Source: Prolixibacteraceae bacterium (GTDB taxonomy: Bacteria; Bacteroidota; Bacteroidia; Bacteroidales; Prolixibacteraceae). Taken from it: a DNA stretch of 5,441 bases. Positions 5,290 through 5,441 of the stretch are shown piece by piece (position 1 is the stretch's first letter; each line of letters begins with the position of its first letter). The translations under genes were made by a program, and so were the position numbers. The notes beneath the pieces are model-generated. The model made no database searches, was not told the origin of the DNA, and was given only the letters and a program-made list of their open reading frames with translations. The DNA lies in the NCBI GenBank assembly GCA_014380255.1, contig JACMKG010000160.1:1-5441 (forward strand), read 5' to 3'.

Positions 5290-5441
5290 GGGGCTGTACT
5301 GGTTTTGACAGCGTAGATCTTTGAAAGTATAAGCATGTCGGGCGTTGGACAATTAGCCCGTTAATCTGAATGTTCAAAACTCAAATGGCAATACTCAGTA
5401 TGCCATGGCTGCCTAATCAGTGATTAGATAGTCATTAGGGC
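5290..5441 (+). ncRNA. ssrA: Transfer-messenger RNA (tmRNA), 5' part, cut by the window edge
   Basis: The sequence GGGGCTGTACTGGTTTTGAC (5290 onwards) is the conserved tmRNA 5' end, forming the 5' half of the alanyl acceptor stem and the D-like region. CGGGC (5339-5343) pairs with GCCCG (5356-5360) as the first stem of pseudoknot 1. The tag frame starts at a GGC resume codon (5387-5389) and reads GNTQYAMAA before TAA (5414-5416). The stop lies in a hairpin whose arms CTAAT (5413-5417) and ATTAG (5423-5427) match helix 5. tmRNA with SmpB frees stalled ribosomes and adds a degradation tag. The pseudoknots 2-4 and tRNA-like 3' half lie beyond the window. No clear TAnnTTTG promoter is visible before it; the space is taken by the heptad array. 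Confidence 0.93.
5387..5416 (+). other. tmRNA proteolysis-tag reading frame (GNTQYAMAA)
   Basis: Nine codons, GGC AAT ACT CAG TAT GCC ATG GCT GCC, followed by TAA. A glycine resume codon and a nine-residue tag are typical of Bacteroidetes (Bacteroides tags end in YALAA). The tag here ends in YAMAA, with Met in place of the usual Leu. The terminal Ala-Ala recognised by ClpXP is kept. Confidence 0.85.

Overview
The window looks like the chromosome of a member of the Bacteroidetes, probably the Chitinophagaceae or a close relative. This rests on three things. Two promoters match the phylum's own -33/-7 consensus (TTTG, 19 bases, TAnnTTTG). Gene starts have almost no Shine-Dalgarno sequences. The tmRNA tag is a 9-residue, glycine-first peptide of the Bacteroidetes kind. 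The genus is inferred from memory of sequence style, not from a search.

Layout. Positions 1-584 (minus strand) hold the 5' part of rpmA (ribosomal protein L27) and, upstream of it, the complete rplU (L21), driven by a promoter at about 607-637. A divergent intergenic region (585-856) carries that promoter and a second one facing right. It drives a bacterial GH3-family adenylate-forming protein (857-2350). After a 31-bp palindrome come dxr (DXP reductoisomerase of the MEP isoprenoid pathway, 2444-3613) and rseP (site-2 intramembrane metalloprotease, 3689-5050). The window ends inside ssrA (tmRNA, from about 5290).

The genes are mostly housekeeping: 50S subunit proteins, isoprenoid precursor synthesis, envelope-stress proteolysis and ribosome rescue. 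dxr and rseP are neighbours in many bacteria and probably share transcription here. The GH3 protein is the only gene of unknown physiological role.

Two things stand out. First, the rpmA reading frame has an in-frame TGA at codon 6, exactly where L27 proteins have a conserved glycine, while the rest of the visible frame is intact. Neither a one-base indel in the adjacent A8 run nor a general recoding of TGA explains it. Second, three of the five intergenic regions share one architecture: a run of 3 to 6 tandem 7-bp units, a spacer, then a second run of the same or similar units in inverted orientation. The unit differs from locus to locus but is shared between the two arms of each locus. In two cases the array starts at the very base after a stop codon. 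I know of no name for this element class in Bacteroidetes.
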